Positions 26,275 to 33,745 of a stretch of 64,000 nt of DNA are shown in pieces. The stretch's first letter is position 1, and each line of letters starts with the position of its first letter. The notes under the pieces were generated by a model. The model saw only the letters and a program-made list of their open reading frames with translations, searched no databases and was not told the DNA's origin. The DNA is taken from the NCBI RefSeq assembly GCF_017652985.1, contig NZ_JAGGDJ010000014.1, positions 62,001 through 126,000 of the forward strand, in the 5' to 3' direction. This stretch comes from Paenibacillus artemisiicola (GTDB lineage Bacteria > Bacillota > Bacilli > Paenibacillales > Paenibacillaceae). The translations under genes and the position numbers were made by a program.

Positions 26275-26531
26275 AAAAAAGCGTGCTCGAAGAGCACGCT
26301 CAATTACCGTCCTGCAGCAGGCGGGAAATGGGTCATGTTCTTAACTCATTGGCGACGAGAACGCGGAAGTGAGAATCTCGAAACAGACCTGCCGCTAAGC
26401 GGTCAAGGCGTCGTTCGATCATGCTCTAAAACTCGCGCTTTCGTCCCTGGCGGCCGTCGGCCCCAGGTCATATCCAATTAGAAGTTAAGAACACCGACAC
26501 GCATCAAAATTTCCCCTTGCTGGTTAAAGTT
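26275..26531 (-). ncRNA. Structured leader RNA with uORF, family unknown
   Basis: About 257 nucleotides from the predicted start of transcription (26531) to the end of a rho-independent terminator (26275-26301, stem AGCGTGCTC/GAGCACGCT, six T). Long-range pairs are exact: GGGAAAU (26515-26509) with AUUUCCC (26329-26323), UGUUCUUAACU (26493-26483) with AGUUAAGAACA (26346-26336), and AUUGG with CCAAU. A 12-bp inner helix with one mismatch pairs 26445-26434 with 26365-26354, and a local hairpin (CCUGG/CCAGG) lies near 26455. It contains an 8-codon ORF whose ribosome site and last codons lie inside the long helix. No T-box, SAM, lysine, TPP or 6S signature is apparent. It could be an attenuator for the MutS2-like gene or an independent RNA. 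Confidence 0.65.
26478..26504 (-). CDS. Leader peptide MRVGVLNF (8 codons)
   Basis: ATG at 26504 to TAA at 26478. AAGGGG lies 8-9 bases upstream, and the ATG is only about 27 bases from the predicted transcript start. Codons 4-8 (GGT GTT CTT AAC TTC) overlap the strand that pairs with 26336-26346. A ribosome stalled here would open that helix. Short uORFs of this kind control antibiotic-inducible genes in Firmicutes. Translation is inferred. Confidence 0.55.
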   Translation of the reverse strand: MRVGVLNF

Positions 26532-26537
26532 ATTCTC

Positions 26538-26567
26538 ATCATAACGGCTGGCCGCCGCAAAAGTCAA
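26538..26567 (-). promoter_or_regulatory. Promoter of the structured leader
   Basis: On the minus strand TTGACT (26567-26562) and TATGAT (26543-26538) are 18 bases apart. The position places the start of transcription near 26531, just ahead of the uORF ribosome site. Confidence 0.75.
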
Positions 26568-26599
26568 GCAAGGTTACGCCTATTCCGGATCTGCCAGGC

Positions 26600-27373
26600 C
26601 TACACCGTAATCGTCTGTCCCGTCCGCGCGAACGCCGTACCGGCCGGCAGTCCGTAATCGCGGCCGACGTCGATGTCGTGCGACATGTGCGTGAACAGCG
26701 TGCGTCCCGGCTTCAACCGTTCGAGCAGCGCCAGCGCCTCGCGGACGTCGTAGACGGAACGGGATTCGAACGCGTACGGCTCCTCGTAGAAGCTCGTGCC
26801 GAGAATCAGCACGTCGAGCCCGCGGAGCGGCTCCAGCTCTTCGTCCGACAGCGCGATGGCGTCGGAGCAATACGCGAAGCTGCGTCCCGTCAAGGCATGA
26901 TCGAACCGGTAGGCATACGCGTGGCCGTTCTTGCCGTGGTTAACCTTCCAGCAGAACGCCTTCCAACCGCCGAATGCCGGCTCGCCGCCGATCGGCACGA
27001 ACGCGATTTGCCTGGACAGCCACGGAAAACGAACGAGAATCTCCTCGATCGTGTCCGGCATCGCGTACGCCGTTCCTCGGCGCCCGAGCCACCGGCACAT
27101 GTCCGCGTATTCCGGCAGCCCGGCGATATGGTCGAAATGGGCGTGCGTGATCAAGACGGCGTCGAGCTGCCGAAGCCCCGCGGCTTCCATGCCGCGGCGC
27201 CAATCCGGACCGCAGTCGATCAGCAGCGTGCCGGTCCCTTCGTCCTCCAGCCGGACGAGCGAGCGGTATCGGCGGTTCGTGCCGCCGCTTCTCGCCTCCT
27301 CGCAAACCGGGCAAGCGCAGTAGACGCGCGGAACGCCCATGGCGTCGCCCGTTCCCCAAAACGTGATTTTCAT
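26600..27373 (-). CDS. Metallo-beta-lactamase-fold hydrolase (PhnP-like)
   Basis: 257 residues from ATG at 27373, which has AAGGAG 9 bases upstream; an in-frame codon at 27397 does not. The N-terminus ITFWGTGDAMGVPRVYCACPVCEEAR holds the CxCxxC-type cysteines seen in PhnP-like phosphodiesterases. The metal motif is THAHFDHIAGLPEY (about residue 80), with further ligands in KVNHGKNGH, CSDAIALS and FTHMSHD. It probably cleaves a cyclic or linear phosphodiester; the substrate is unknown. It is the last gene of the nitrilase-GNAT-GNAT group, 90 bases after the GNAT, and no phn operon is nearby. Confidence 0.85.
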   Translation of the reverse strand: MKITFWGTGDAMGVPRVYCACPVCEEARSGGTNRRYRSLVRLEDEGTGTLLIDCGPDWRRGMEAAGLRQLDAVLITHAHFDHIAGLPEYADMCRWLGRRGTAYAMPDTIEEILVRFPWLSRQIAFVPIGGEPAFGGWKAFCWKVNHGKNGHAYAYRFDHALTGRSFAYCSDAIALSDEELEPLRGLDVLILGTSFYEEPYAFESRSVYDVREALALLERLKPGRTLFTHMSHDIDVGRDYGLPAGTAFARTGQTITV

Positions 27374-27463
27374 GCTGCGATACTCCTTTTGCATCACCTT
27401 GCCCAGAATGACCTACAGCCGCGCCGGTGCTTCGCGCGACGCGGGCGCGGCAAAGGAGCGGGA

Positions 27464-28132
27464 TTACAACGGCAGCAAACGCAGCTTGTCCTGCGTCTTC
27501 AACCGTTCCATCATCGCGAACCATTCCTCCGGCTTGTTCGGCAGCGCCGAGTAGTACTGGGTCAGAAACGCCGTCACGAGCGAGGCATCGAGCTCCGTCC
27601 GGTTCTCGTCGGCGGGCAGGAAGCTCAGATTGAGGCCGCCTACCGCCGAACCGTCCTCTTCCCAGGACGGGTGGACGTAAGGGAAATCCAGGCGCATGTA
27701 GCCGATATGCGAGAGCACTTCCCGGCGCACGTACGGATTCATCGGATAGATGCCTCCGAATTCGTAGCTTGCCTGCGTCGGATCGTAGATTTCCGCGAAC
27801 ATGCCGAGCGAGACGGTCCCGCTCTCCATCGCCAATCGCCGCAAGTCCCGCTCGCGGCTGCGAAGCAGGAAACGGCCGATGCCGAGCCCCGGACGGCCGA
27901 CGATCGTGAAGTCCGTCATCGCGACCCGCAGGTCCGGATAATAGCGGTACTCGGTCGTGCCGACGACTTCGCCTTCGTGCACGGCGACGTAGACGTGGAT
28001 CGTCTCGTCTTCCAGCGGCGCGCGCCACTTCTCGAACGCCAGCACTTCCTCCGGCGGGAATACCGTCTTCATCAGGTCGTGCATCTTGGCGAACAGCGGG
28101 TTGTCAATGGATTGAATGCGTATGTAGTCCAT
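27464..28132 (-). CDS. GNAT-type N-acyltransferase
   Basis: 222 residues from ATG at 28132, with AAGGAG 9 bases upstream. The longer in-frame ORF extends through the upstream gene and is not real. The first half is a GNAT core (MKTVFPPEEVLAFEKW; VYVAVHEGEVVGTTEYRYY; acetyl-CoA loop PGLGIGRFLLRSRE). The second half (MNPYVRREVLSHIGYMRLDFPY and beyond) is less standard, possibly a second degenerate GNAT fold or a substrate lid. It follows another GNAT gene by 20 bases. The substrate is unknown. Confidence 0.8.
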   Translation of the reverse strand: MDYIRIQSIDNPLFAKMHDLMKTVFPPEEVLAFEKWRAPLEDETIHVYVAVHEGEVVGTTEYRYYPDLRVAMTDFTIVGRPGLGIGRFLLRSRERDLRRLAMESGTVSLGMFAEIYDPTQASYEFGGIYPMNPYVRREVLSHIGYMRLDFPYVHPSWEEDGSAVGGLNLSFLPADENRTELDASLVTAFLTQYYSALPNKPEEWFAMMERLKTQDKLRLLPL

Positions 28133-28152
28133 GGTTTCGCTCCTTCGGTCTG

Positions 28153-28830
28153 TTAATGGACGCCCTCTCCGGGTAGAAAGGGGTTGCGCCACTCCATGAG
28201 CGCGGCGTAATCGCGCGATTCTTCGTCGTCCAGATAGCCGGCGACGGTTCCGATCGGCATCCGGCCGCAGCGCAGCAGGAAGGTGATGACGGGATCGCGG
28301 TACCGGCCCGCGACGATGCCCGCCAAGTAGTCGTCCGGCGCCACCACGTCCGCATACCGGTGATAGCTCGGCATCCTTCCGCCGCCGAGCAGCCGCTTGA
28401 GTCCGAGATGAACGACCGTCTCGTACATGCTCTGCATGAGCCATTTGCCGATGCCGGCTTTGCGCATCTCCGGAACGACGCAGATGTCCGCGATGTAGAG
28501 CGTGTCGCCGCCGGGATCGTGCGTGCGGATATAGCCGCGGTCGGTGACGGTTTCCCAGCGATGATCGCCGCGGAGCGCGTCGCAGTTCACGACAAGGCCC
28601 GTCATCGAACCGATCAGCTTGCCGTCGTGCTCCGCGCATAACGCGCCTTCGGGGAATCGCGTCACGTGCTCGCGGAGCTGCGCCTCGTTCCACCACAGCT
28701 CGGCCGGGTACGGCGGGGGAAAACACAGCTTCTGAATCTCGATCATGCCCGAAAAATCGGAAAACGTATAATTGCGAATGACGATTTCAATCGGATTGCC
28801 GTTCAAGAAGACGATCATTTGCTTGCGCAT
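28153..28830 (-). CDS. GNAT-family N-acetyltransferase
   Basis: 225 residues. The GNAT core has IVIRNYTFSDFSGMIEIQKLCFPPPYPAEL at the start, LYIADICVVPEMRKAGIGKWLMQSM (acetyl-CoA loop about residue 130), and a C-terminal section GGGRMPSYHRYADVV. This is the type found as the N-terminal half of Bacillus YhcX, in which a nitrilase domain follows in the same protein. Here the nitrilase is a separate gene 37 bases upstream. AAGGAGGAG precedes the ATG. The acceptor is unknown. Confidence 0.85.
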   Translation of the reverse strand: MRKQMIVFLNGNPIEIVIRNYTFSDFSGMIEIQKLCFPPPYPAELWWNEAQLREHVTRFPEGALCAEHDGKLIGSMTGLVVNCDALRGDHRWETVTDRGYIRTHDPGGDTLYIADICVVPEMRKAGIGKWLMQSMYETVVHLGLKRLLGGGRMPSYHRYADVVAPDDYLAGIVAGRYRDPVITFLLRCGRMPIGTVAGYLDDEESRDYAALMEWRNPFLPGEGVH

Positions 28831-28867
28831 CGCGGTTGCTCCTCCTTCGCGCGGACGGACCGGGGGA

Positions 28868-29731
28868 TCAGGACCAGTCGCCGTACAGATCGGTGCGCCG
28901 GTCGCGCCAGGTCGTGACGGAGCCGGCCGCCCGAACGTCGTGCAGGAGGCGGACGTCGACGTCCGCGACGACGAGCATGTCGTCGTTCATGACGCCTTCC
29001 GTCAGAATGCCGGCCGGCGGGAACGGAATGTCGTTCGGCGAGATGACCGCGGCCTGCCCGAAGTTCGCCCGCATGAAGTCGACCTTCCGGAGCGAGCCGA
29101 CCGTGCCGGTCGTGACGATGTACACTTGATTCTCTACGGCGCGCGCGTGGCAGCAGTAGCGCACGCGGTAGAAGCCGTGGCGGTCGTCGGTGCAGGACGG
29201 GCAGAATATGATATCCGCTCCCTTGGCTCTTGCCATCCGGACGATCTCCGGAAACTCGATGTCGTAGCACGTCAGCATCGCGATCGTGCCGAACGGCGTG
29301 TCGAACACCTCGAGCCCTTCGCCGGGCGACATGTTCCATTCTTCCCGCTCCGTCGGCGTCATGTGCAGCTTCGCCTGTTTCTCCACGCGGCCGTCCGGAT
29401 AGAACAGATGCGCGGCGTTGTTCAGCTTGCCGCCTTCCGCCGCGACGACGTGCGTGCCGCCGATAATATGGACGCCGTATTCCCCCGCCAGCGACCGGAA
29501 CAGCGCGATGTAGGCGTCCGTGAATTCCGGCAGTCGGCCGATCGGCAGCGCGGCGCCCGTCCCGTCCCCGATGGAGAGCAGCTGCGTCGTGAAAAATTCC
29601 GGGAACAGGATGACCTGCACCCCGTATTCCGAGGCGTTCCGGACGTAGTGCCGGACTTGAAACGCGAATTGATCGAAGCCGTCGATATCGGCCAGTTTAT
29701 ACTGCACGGCGCAGACGCGGATGCCGCTCAT
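28868..29731 (-). CDS. Carbon-nitrogen hydrolase (nitrilase superfamily)
   Basis: 287 residues. The catalytic triad is visible: Glu in VILFPEFFTTQ (about 46), Lys in KQAKLHMTPTER (about 122) and Cys in LTCYDIEFPE (about 158). It hydrolyses an amide or nitrile in the cytoplasm. The region FDQFAFQVRHYVRNASEYGV and the pairing with a GNAT gene match the C-terminal half of YhcX. First gene of the four-gene group nitrilase-GNAT-GNAT-metallohydrolase, which suggests conversion of an N-acylated or amidated metabolite. AAAGGGGAG precedes the ATG. Confidence 0.88.
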   Translation of the reverse strand: MSGIRVCAVQYKLADIDGFDQFAFQVRHYVRNASEYGVQVILFPEFFTTQLLSIGDGTGAALPIGRLPEFTDAYIALFRSLAGEYGVHIIGGTHVVAAEGGKLNNAAHLFYPDGRVEKQAKLHMTPTEREEWNMSPGEGLEVFDTPFGTIAMLTCYDIEFPEIVRMARAKGADIIFCPSCTDDRHGFYRVRYCCHARAVENQVYIVTTGTVGSLRKVDFMRANFGQAAVISPNDIPFPPAGILTEGVMNDDMLVVADVDVRLLHDVRAAGSVTTWRDRRTDLYGDWS

Positions 29732-29756
29732 GGTACGCTCTCCCCTTTACGTGACG

Positions 29757-31115
29757 TTATTTTTTTTGCGGAATCGCGATCGAGATCGTCGTTCCCTGGT
29801 CGGGCTTGCTGAACACGTCGATCTGGCCATCGTGGAGGTCGACGATCCGTTTGGCGATGGACAGGCCGAGGCCGACCCCTCCGGTCGACCGGCTTCTGGC
29901 GCCGTCTACCCGGTAAAACCGCTCGAACAAGTACGGCATCTCTTCCTCCGGAATGCCGATGCCTTTGTCCGAGACCGAGAACCGGACGACGTTCTTGTGC
30001 AGCGCGATATTGATGTCGATCGGTTCCTTGCTGTATTTGATGGCGTTATCGAGCAAAATGACCAGCAGCTGGCGGATTTTCTCCTTATCGGCGTTCATCC
30101 GGATATCCTGCTTGCCCGTCGTGTGGACGCGGATCATCCGCTGGAACGTCATATGCAGCATGTCCGCCGTCTCGTCGGCCAGCTGCACCAGATTGAACGT
30201 TTCCCGCTGGAGCCAATCCTCCTGCTCCGCCTGCGCGAGCTGCAGCATGGACTTCGTCAGATTCTGCAGCCGCGTCGATTCCTTGCTGATCGCTTCGATC
30301 GCTTCGTCGCGAATGCTCGCGTCGTCCCGGCCCCAGCGCTTCAGCATGCCGGCATAGCTGGTGATGACCGTGATCGGCGTCTTCAGCTCGTGCGACGCGT
30401 CGGCGACGAACTGCTTCTGGCGATCGAACGTCCGCTCGAGCCGATCGACCATCTGGTTGAACGCCCGGGCGAGCTGCAGCAGCTCCGCGGATTGGTCGCG
30501 CTCGGCGAGCTCGATTTTGCGCAGCTTGCCGCTCCGGTCGATTTCCCGCATCGTCTGCACCATGTGCTGAATCGGCGACGTGAGGCGGGACGTGAACCAA
30601 TACGTCCCGAAGATGGCGAATAGAATCGCCCCGATGCTCGTGATCGTCAGCGCGATGACGAGTACTTTCAAGTAGCTGTCGAGCAGCGTCAGCTTGCGGT
30701 ACAGCTCCAGCGTGCCGATGATCTCGTTGTTATGGAAGAGCGGCACCTTCATGTATAGCACGCGCCGCCCGTCGATGAAGAACATGCCCGTATCGTGCCG
30801 CGTGGTGAAATCGGGCTTGAGCGCGAGCAGCTCCGGGTCGGAGCCCTGCGTGTTGACCACTTTCCCGTTGACGTCCACGACGCGCATCAGCTCGCTGACG
30901 TTGTAGTAATCCCGGAGCAAATCGGCGTTCGACAGCTGGGTCGGGTCGTTAATCCGGGGATCCTCGAGCAGAATGTTCACTTTGTTCGTGAGCAGCTGGT
31001 CCTCGCTGCGGATCGTGATTTTGATCACGAACAAGTAGACGAAGATATTAAACAAGATCAAAATGAAAATAAGCCAAAATATGGTAAAAAACGTAAATCG
31101 GCGGCGAAGCGTCAT
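29757..31115 (-). CDS. Sensor histidine kinase (two-component)
   Basis: 452 residues. Two membrane segments (about 8-32 and 145-172) flank an extracytoplasmic sensor of roughly 110 residues. A HAMP linker follows (WFTSRLTSPIQHMVQTMREI), then the phosphorylated His in FVADASHELKTPITVITSYAGML (about 245), and the ATPase motifs DNAIKYSK (N box), SDKGIGIPEEEMPYLFERFYR (G1/F) and GGVGLGLSIAKRI (G2). It autophosphorylates and passes the phosphate to the regulator encoded just upstream, whose stop overlaps its start by 4 bases. The stimulus is unknown; the small sensor suggests envelope stress or a small ligand. Confidence 0.94.
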   Translation of the reverse strand: MTLRRRFTFFTIFWLIFILILFNIFVYLFVIKITIRSEDQLLTNKVNILLEDPRINDPTQLSNADLLRDYYNVSELMRVVDVNGKVVNTQGSDPELLALKPDFTTRHDTGMFFIDGRRVLYMKVPLFHNNEIIGTLELYRKLTLLDSYLKVLVIALTITSIGAILFAIFGTYWFTSRLTSPIQHMVQTMREIDRSGKLRKIELAERDQSAELLQLARAFNQMVDRLERTFDRQKQFVADASHELKTPITVITSYAGMLKRWGRDDASIRDEAIEAISKESTRLQNLTKSMLQLAQAEQEDWLQRETFNLVQLADETADMLHMTFQRMIRVHTTGKQDIRMNADKEKIRQLLVILLDNAIKYSKEPIDINIALHKNVVRFSVSDKGIGIPEEEMPYLFERFYRVDGARSRSTGGVGLGLSIAKRIVDLHDGQIDVFSKPDQGTTISIAIPQKK

Positions 31116-31810
31116 GCATCCGGCTCCTTCAGCATGTATCCGACGCCGCGGACCGTATGAATCAGTTTATGGCGATAGCCTTTGTCGACCTTCTGCCGCA
31201 AATACCGGATGTAGACGTCCACTAGATTCGTTTCCCCGATAAAATCGTAGCCCCACACTTCGGATAAAATGTCCTCGCGGGATTTCTCTTCGTTCCGATG
31301 CTCCGCCAAATAGACAAGCAGCTCGAACTCGCGCGGCGTGAGCTCGATCGGCAGATCCTTGCGGAACACCTTGCGCGTGCGCAGCTCGATCGACAGATCC
31401 GCGGCCTTCAGCACGTCGGGGCTCTCCGGCTCCTTCGGCTGCTGCTGGAAGATCCGCAGCAGGTTGCGCACCCGCGCGAGCAGCTCCTCCATGGCGAATG
31501 GCTTCGTTATATAATCATTGGCGCCGTGCTCGAATCCGCTCACTTTATCCGGAATCGTATCGCGGGCCGTCAAGAGAATGATCGGAATCGGATTGCCCGC
31601 CTGCCGGATGCGCCGCAGCACCTCGATGCCGTTCAGCTCCGGCAGCATCACGTCCAGCAGCAGCATGTCCCATTCGCCGTTCGTCGTCTGCTCCAGTCCG
31701 CTTCTGCCGTCCGCCGCGCGGCCGACGATATAGCCCTCGTGTTCCAGCTCGAGTTGAAGAATCCGCGCGATGCCGTCCTCGTCTTCGATGACGAGAATGC
31801 GTTCGTTCAT
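31112..31810 (-). CDS. OmpR/PhoB-type DNA-binding response regulator
   Basis: 232 residues from ATG at 31810 (AGGTG upstream); a GTG 12 bases earlier is possible. The receiver has ILVIEDEDGIARIL, phosphoacceptor Asp in MLLLDVMLPELNG (about 54), Thr in LLTARDT and Lys in ITKPF. The winged-helix output follows with LTPREFELLVYLAEHRNE, VWGYDFIGETNLVDVYIRYLRQK and IHTVRGVGYML. Forms an operon with the kinase. It likely binds direct repeats upstream of target genes, which are not evident here. Confidence 0.95.
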   Translation of the reverse strand: MNERILVIEDEDGIARILQLELEHEGYIVGRAADGRSGLEQTTNGEWDMLLLDVMLPELNGIEVLRRIRQAGNPIPIILLTARDTIPDKVSGFEHGANDYITKPFAMEELLARVRNLLRIFQQQPKEPESPDVLKAADLSIELRTRKVFRKDLPIELTPREFELLVYLAEHRNEEKSREDILSEVWGYDFIGETNLVDVYIRYLRQKVDKGYRHKLIHTVRGVGYMLKEPDA

Positions 31811-32012
31811 ACGCCTTTGCACCTACTTTGCTCTAATCTGTATCCGGGTTCCCGGCGAACCCTTCCCATAATCATAATGAAGCATGTCCGCCATTGCAAG
31901 CGTCTTCGGCACGCCCGCGCCAAGTCAAAACCGCATATTAGGCAGCGTCCATTCTGCGCTTCCCCTGCAACCGCACGTCCCTCATTGTATCACATGAAGC
32001 GCCTCGCGGGGC

Positions 32013-33626
32013 TTATACCGACGCGGAAATCGCCTGCAGCACGGGCTGCAGCGACCGTTCCAGCAAGGGCTGCCACGTCCGGTGTGCGGTAGCCCATTTT
32101 CCCGACCAAATCTGATCCGCCCAGGCTTCAGCGGGGAGCAGCGGTAAGGAGCAGCCGGGTTTCGCCGGCATCGCCGCGAGCCAGTCGCCGCGGGCGCCGA
32201 ACTTGCCGTCCTTGTTGGCGATCCAGTACGTGCTGCGGCCCGTCAGCTCCCGCTCGCCGCAGATCCGTTTCGCGGCGGCCAGCCGTTCGATCGTCCATTT
32301 GGCCGGGAACGGATCGGCCACGAACAGCAGCATATCGCACGACGCCAGCTGCTCCGCCATCTCCGGCGACAGCCACCGGCTGGACACGTCGGTCAGCACG
32401 ATCGGCGCTTCGATCGCCTGCAGCATCAGCCGGTGCTTGAGCTGCAGCTCCGCGTCCTGCCCGGCTGCCGCGTGGGCCGCGGGCTCCAGGCGGTACCAGA
32501 TCGTCCTCCCGGACGGCGAAGCCGTCGCCGCATACCTCCTGTCGGGGCTGTCAGCCAGCCGTCCCCCGGCCCGGCCCTTGCCTGCATCGGGCAGCAGGGC
32601 ATGCCATTCCGGCTCCAGCGCGGGATGTTCCACGGCCGCCGCAGGCGGATACGGCGGGCGATCGAGCAAATGCCCGAGCGTGATCGCCGTGAACGTCGCG
32701 CCGGCCCCGGGCGACAAGGAAGCGACGACCACCGACAGCCGGCGCGAAGCCGCTTGCCTGCCATGCGCCGCAAGCGGCTGCCGATCCGCTGCGTCTGCTG
32801 CGCGTTTGTTCTGGCAAGCCGCGAGCGCCTGCCGGGCTTCTACCATGGACGGATAGCGCAGCGCGGGCACGGGATCGGTCATCCGGGCGATGACGGCGAC
32901 CAAGGCTTGCGGCCCGCCAAGCAGACCGCCCATGATCGGCGCGTCTCCGCCCGCCGGACCGCGCCCCAGCTTGATCCCGCCGGCAAGCAAATAATAGAGC
33001 AGCGCGCCGAGGCCGTACACGTCCGTCCGCGCGTCGCTCTGGCGGTCGCCTTCCTGCTCCGGCGCCGCGAAGCCCGGCGTGCCCAGCGTGACCGTGTCCT
33101 TCGCCTGCCCCGGCTTGAATTCGCGGGCGATGCCGAAGTCGATCAGCCGCACGAACCCGCCGCGGTCCATCATCACGTTCGTCGGCTTCAAATCGCGGTG
33201 GATGATCGCGGGCCGCTGACCGTGCAGATAATGCAGGGCCTCGGCCAGCTGAAGGCCGATCTCGACGACGCTGGCCGCGGGCACGACGCCGCCCTGCCGT
33301 TCCGCATACGCCTGCAGCGTCATCCCGTCGATGTAATCCATGACCATCAGCTCGCAGCCGTCATGCTCCTCCGCCGGAAAATAGTCCACGATCAGCGGCA
33401 GATGCGGATGGTTCAGCCGCATGAGCAGCGCCGCTTCCTCCGCGCCGCGGAAGCCCGTTCCGGCGCCCGGCCGGTTCGCCTTCAGGGCGCGAATCTTGCC
33501 GTGGAGCCGCGTATCCTCCACCGTGTACACCTCGCCCATCCCGCCTTTGCCGATCAAACCGTGGATGCGGTAACGCCCGCCGATCAGCGTACCGCTCGCA
33601 AAAACTTCTTCCCGTTCCTTGTTCAT
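32013..33626 (-). CDS. Ser/Thr protein kinase fused to a P-loop-like domain
   Basis: 537 residues from ATG at 33626 (GGAGG upstream). Residues 10-280 form a Hanks-type kinase: Gly loop LIGKGGMGEVY, Lys in RALKANRP, HRDLKPTNVM (catalytic loop), DFGIAREF (DFG) and GTPGFAAPEQ. Unlike PrkC it has neither a membrane helix nor PASTA repeats. Residues 300-537 begin SVVVASLSPGAGATFTAITLGHLL, which resembles a deviant Walker A as in MinD/CpaE-type ATPases, and continue with PIVLTDVSSRW and LLFVADPFPAKWTIERL. The Lys normally found in this motif is missing (GAGAT), so ATP use by this half is doubtful. Monocistronic. The targets are unknown. Confidence 0.85.
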   Translation of the reverse strand: MNKEREEVFASGTLIGGRYRIHGLIGKGGMGEVYTVEDTRLHGKIRALKANRPGAGTGFRGAEEAALLMRLNHPHLPLIVDYFPAEEHDGCELMVMDYIDGMTLQAYAERQGGVVPAASVVEIGLQLAEALHYLHGQRPAIIHRDLKPTNVMMDRGGFVRLIDFGIAREFKPGQAKDTVTLGTPGFAAPEQEGDRQSDARTDVYGLGALLYYLLAGGIKLGRGPAGGDAPIMGGLLGGPQALVAVIARMTDPVPALRYPSMVEARQALAACQNKRAADAADRQPLAAHGRQAASRRLSVVVASLSPGAGATFTAITLGHLLDRPPYPPAAAVEHPALEPEWHALLPDAGKGRAGGRLADSPDRRYAATASPSGRTIWYRLEPAAHAAAGQDAELQLKHRLMLQAIEAPIVLTDVSSRWLSPEMAEQLASCDMLLFVADPFPAKWTIERLAAAKRICGERELTGRSTYWIANKDGKFGARGDWLAAMPAKPGCSLPLLPAEAWADQIWSGKWATAHRTWQPLLERSLQPVLQAISASV

Positions 33627-33651
33627 CCTGAACCTGCCTCCGTTCAACGTC

Positions 33652-33703
33652 AAAAAAGCATCCCGAACGAACGGACCGACGGTCCGTGCGATCAGGATGC
33701 TTT
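33652..33703 (-). terminator. Terminator after the RNA methyltransferase gene
   Basis: AAAGCATCC (33656-33664) pairs with GGATGCTTT (33695-33703) around an inner stem ACGGACC/GGTCCGT, and six T follow on the minus strand. Confidence 0.88.
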
Positions 33704-33745
33704 CCTGCGGTTTCCTTATATTCGTAAAGCGATGTTATGAACGCG

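Noticed and set aside
26130-26303. In-frame N-terminal extension of the MutS2-like protein
   Set aside because: It reads through a terminator, a 34-bp palindrome and a second terminator-like hairpin; the ATG at 26129 has its own ribosome site and gives the MutS2 N-terminus.
26130-26600. T-box or known riboswitch ahead of the MutS2-like gene
   Set aside because: No T-box (UGGN/GGUGG-ACC) motif and no signature of SAM, lysine, TPP, cobalamin, FMN or guanidine classes could be found by eye.
27464-28726. 420-codon ORF as a fused acetyltransferase
   Set aside because: Its first 198 codons are an out-of-frame shadow of the upstream GNAT gene; the real gene starts at 28132 with AAGGAG.
28153-29731. 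Frameshifted yhcX pseudogene
   Set aside because: The nitrilase and GNAT genes are both complete, each with its own ribosome site and in the reverse order to the YhcX fusion, so they are genuine separate genes.
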